Shown: in pieces, positions 62,678-64,000 of the stretch
Layout of the letters: each line of letters opens with the position of its first letter
Numbering within the stretch: position 1 is the first letter of the stretch
Source: Alistipes sp.
GTDB lineage: Bacteria > Bacteroidota > Bacteroidia > Bacteroidales > Rikenellaceae
Assembly: GCA_017623505.1 (NCBI GenBank)
Contig: JAGAOZ010000021.1
Span: forward strand, 62,001-126,000
Direction of reading: 5' to 3'
DNA: 64,000 nucleotides
Program-made: the position numbers and the translations under genes
The notes under the pieces: generated by a model
Told to the model about the DNA's origin: nothing
Databases searched by the model: none
Seen by the model: only the letters and a program-made list of their open reading frames with translations

Positions 62678-64000
62678 CTTATTGAGTCGATATGCCTTCT
62701 GCACGCCTTTGATGCGTTGCAGTGCCGAGATGAGCGAATCGACCTGTGAGGCCGACATCACCTCGACAGCTACCGTTCCTGCTACCGTGCCGTCGCCACG
62801 TGATGAGAAGTTGAGCATACGGATATTGAGCTTCATATCGCGTGTGATAACTTCGGTAATCTGTGCCGCCAAGCCCGATGTGTCGTGTGCCATAACGGCG
62901 ATAGTTGCGCGGAATGCTCCGTCGGTATTTTGTCGCCATTGAGCCTCCATGACGCGATAAGGGTAGTTCTCCTTCAGTCGCTGAGCATTAGGGCAGTCCG
63001 AACGGTGGATTGTAATACCCGAAGCAACAGTTACGAAACCGAAAATATCATCACCCTTGATAGGGTTACAGCATCGTGCCAGCTTATACTCTATATTATT
63101 AATACGCTCGTCGATAATCAGTGCATCGGTTGAACGTGGAGCGACCGGCTCGCGCTCCGCCTTCATAGCCTCCTTGAGCTGTTCGGCTTCGGCTGCCGCA
63201 GCACGACGCTCATCCTCGGCTTTACCCGAGAGCCAATGCAGCAGCATCTCTTTAATATCCAAGAAATCCAACTTCTCGGTAGCTATGGCAGAGTAGACCT
63301 CACGTCCGGTGCGTATCTTCAGTTGGCGACCTATATATGCCACCGCCTCGTCAATAGGGATGGTAATCTTCCAATTTTTCAGTTTACGCTCCAACTCCTC
63401 ACGACCTATGCGGGCAAATTTCTGCTCCTCGGCACGCAGAACAGACTTGATGCGGCTGCGGGCCTTGTTGGTGACACAGAAAGAGAGCCAGTCCGCCTTG
63501 GGCTGCTGGTTCTTCTGCGTCATAACCTCGACAATATCGCCATTGTGTAGCACCTCACGGATAGGTACAGCACGGTTATTAACCTTAGCACCCGTACAGG
63601 TTGAGCCCAATGAGGTGTGTATGTCGAAGGCGAAGTCCAAAACCGTAGCACCCTCCGGAAGCTTACGAATATCGCCATTTGGCGTGAAGACAAATATCTC
63701 GCCCGACGAAGGCTTAGCCTCGAAGCGTTGCGATAGCTGGTGCGTGGTCTCCTCCAACGCCTCGCGTAGGCGTGAGAGCCACTGCTCGCTGGTCTGCGCA
63801 CCCTGCTGAACACCCTTATAACGCCAATGTGCCGCAATACCTCGCTCGGCTACGGCATCCATACGCTCCGAACGAATCTGAATCTCTACCCAGCGGCCCT
63901 CGCCCGCCGAAACGGTGGTGTGCAACGACTCATAGCCATTCTTCTTAGGGATGGTAATCCAGTCACGCATACGGTCCGGATTGGGGGTATAGCAGTCGCT
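62675..64000 (-). CDS. RelA/SpoT-family (p)ppGpp synthetase/hydrolase, C-terminal part
   Basis: 441 residues visible; the gene runs past the right edge. It enters in the synthetase domain (DRMRDWITIPKKNGYESLHTTV), then the TGS domain (IFVFTPNGDIRKLPEGATVLDFAFDIH begins near 63690), helical and zinc-finger-like middle regions (ARCCNPIKGD) and a C-terminal ACT domain (IAVMAHDTSGLAAQITEVI). It controls the stringent response. Whether it is bifunctional cannot be judged as the hydrolase domain is outside the window. Confidence 0.93.
   Translation of the reverse strand, partial: SDCYTPNPDRMRDWITIPKKNGYESLHTTVSAGEGRWVEIQIRSERMDAVAERGIAAHWRYKGVQQGAQTSEQWLSRLREALEETTHQLSQRFEAKPSSGEIFVFTPNGDIRKLPEGATVLDFAFDIHTSLGSTCTGAKVNNRAVPIREVLHNGDIVEVMTQKNQQPKADWLSFCVTNKARSRIKSVLRAEEQKFARIGREELERKLKNWKITIPIDEAVAYIGRQLKIRTGREVYSAIATEKLDFLDIKEMLLHWLSGKAEDERRAAAAEAEQLKEAMKAEREPVAPRSTDALIIDERINNIEYKLARCCNPIKGDDIFGFVTVASGITIHRSDCPNAQRLKENYPYRVMEAQWRQNTDGAFRATIAVMAHDTSGLAAQITEVITRDMKLNIRMLNFSSRGDGTVAGTVAVEVMSASQVDSLISALQRIKGVQKAYRLNK

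Overview
This 64 kb window is chromosomal DNA from a member of the Bacteroidota, most likely Bacteroidales, and a Rikenellaceae/Alistipes-like gut anaerobe is plausible (inference). The reasons are: promoters of the TAnnTTTG type, several with TTTG 19-20 nt upstream; the cluster nadK-uppS-bamA-ompH-ompH; a lipoprotein Omp85 protein (TamL type); meso-diaminopimelate dehydrogenase; an ExbB-ExbD-ExbD set; a GH92 mannosidase; and anaerobe oxidative-stress genes (desulfoferrodoxin, ferritin). I see no integrase, transposase, phage or CRISPR-cas gene. Most of the window is core genome with unusually repeat-rich intergenic spaces.

Layout. 1-1.1 kb: a 198-bp tandem direct repeat, a tRNA-Leu 3' fragment and an intact tRNA-Leu(UAG). 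1.1-5 kb: xpt, aspA, a tRNA with CAU anticodon and an odd T loop, and a triheme cytochrome c peroxidase. 5-9.6 kb: a YD-repeat lipoprotein, LemA with a membrane partner, thioredoxin, ferritin and desulfoferrodoxin. 9.7-16.2 kb (minus strand): a secreted unknown protein, then a five-gene operon of secreted caspase-like peptidase, ECF sigma factor, one-TM anti-sigma-like protein, TPR protein and TraB/GumN protein. This is the best candidate here for an undescribed system. 16.3-22.5 kb: tRNA-Cys, dprA-tatD, ansA and the exbB-exbD operon. 22.5-32.2 kb: repeat-rich spaces separating an AraC regulator, a candidate small RNA, a frameshifted GH92 gene, tamL and an alpha/beta hydrolase. 32.2-40.9 kb: outer-membrane biogenesis (ompH x2, bamA), uppS, nadK, pdxJ, cca and ddh. 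41-47 kb: an AspT/YidE-type transporter with a structured leader, an SGNH/MBOAT acylation pair and an OafA-type acyltransferase. 47-57.2 kb: class I fumarase, a 5'-nucleotidase-like lipoprotein and the glutamate mutase/methylaspartate operon. 57.5-64 kb: tRNA-His, a heparinase II/III-like protein, groES-groEL, an SDR oxidoreductase and the C-terminal part of a RelA/SpoT protein running off the window.

How the genes fit together. A C4/C5 amino-acid catabolic theme recurs: asparaginase, aspartase, an AspT-type carrier, class I fumarase (a family with known mesaconase side activity), and glutamate mutase plus methylaspartate ammonia-lyase with AtuA-like and DUF4387 proteins. A second theme is oxygen and iron defence.

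The intergenic DNA carries three dispersed repeat families. One is a composite block with a REP-like hairpin whose outer and inner stems differ between copies but stay paired. The second is a 20-bp GGGTAAC...GTTACCC palindrome (nine copies). The third is an 81-83 bp hairpin repeat, one copy of which supplies the last codons of a gene. All coordinates were read by eye; family assignments are from motif recognition, with no database search.
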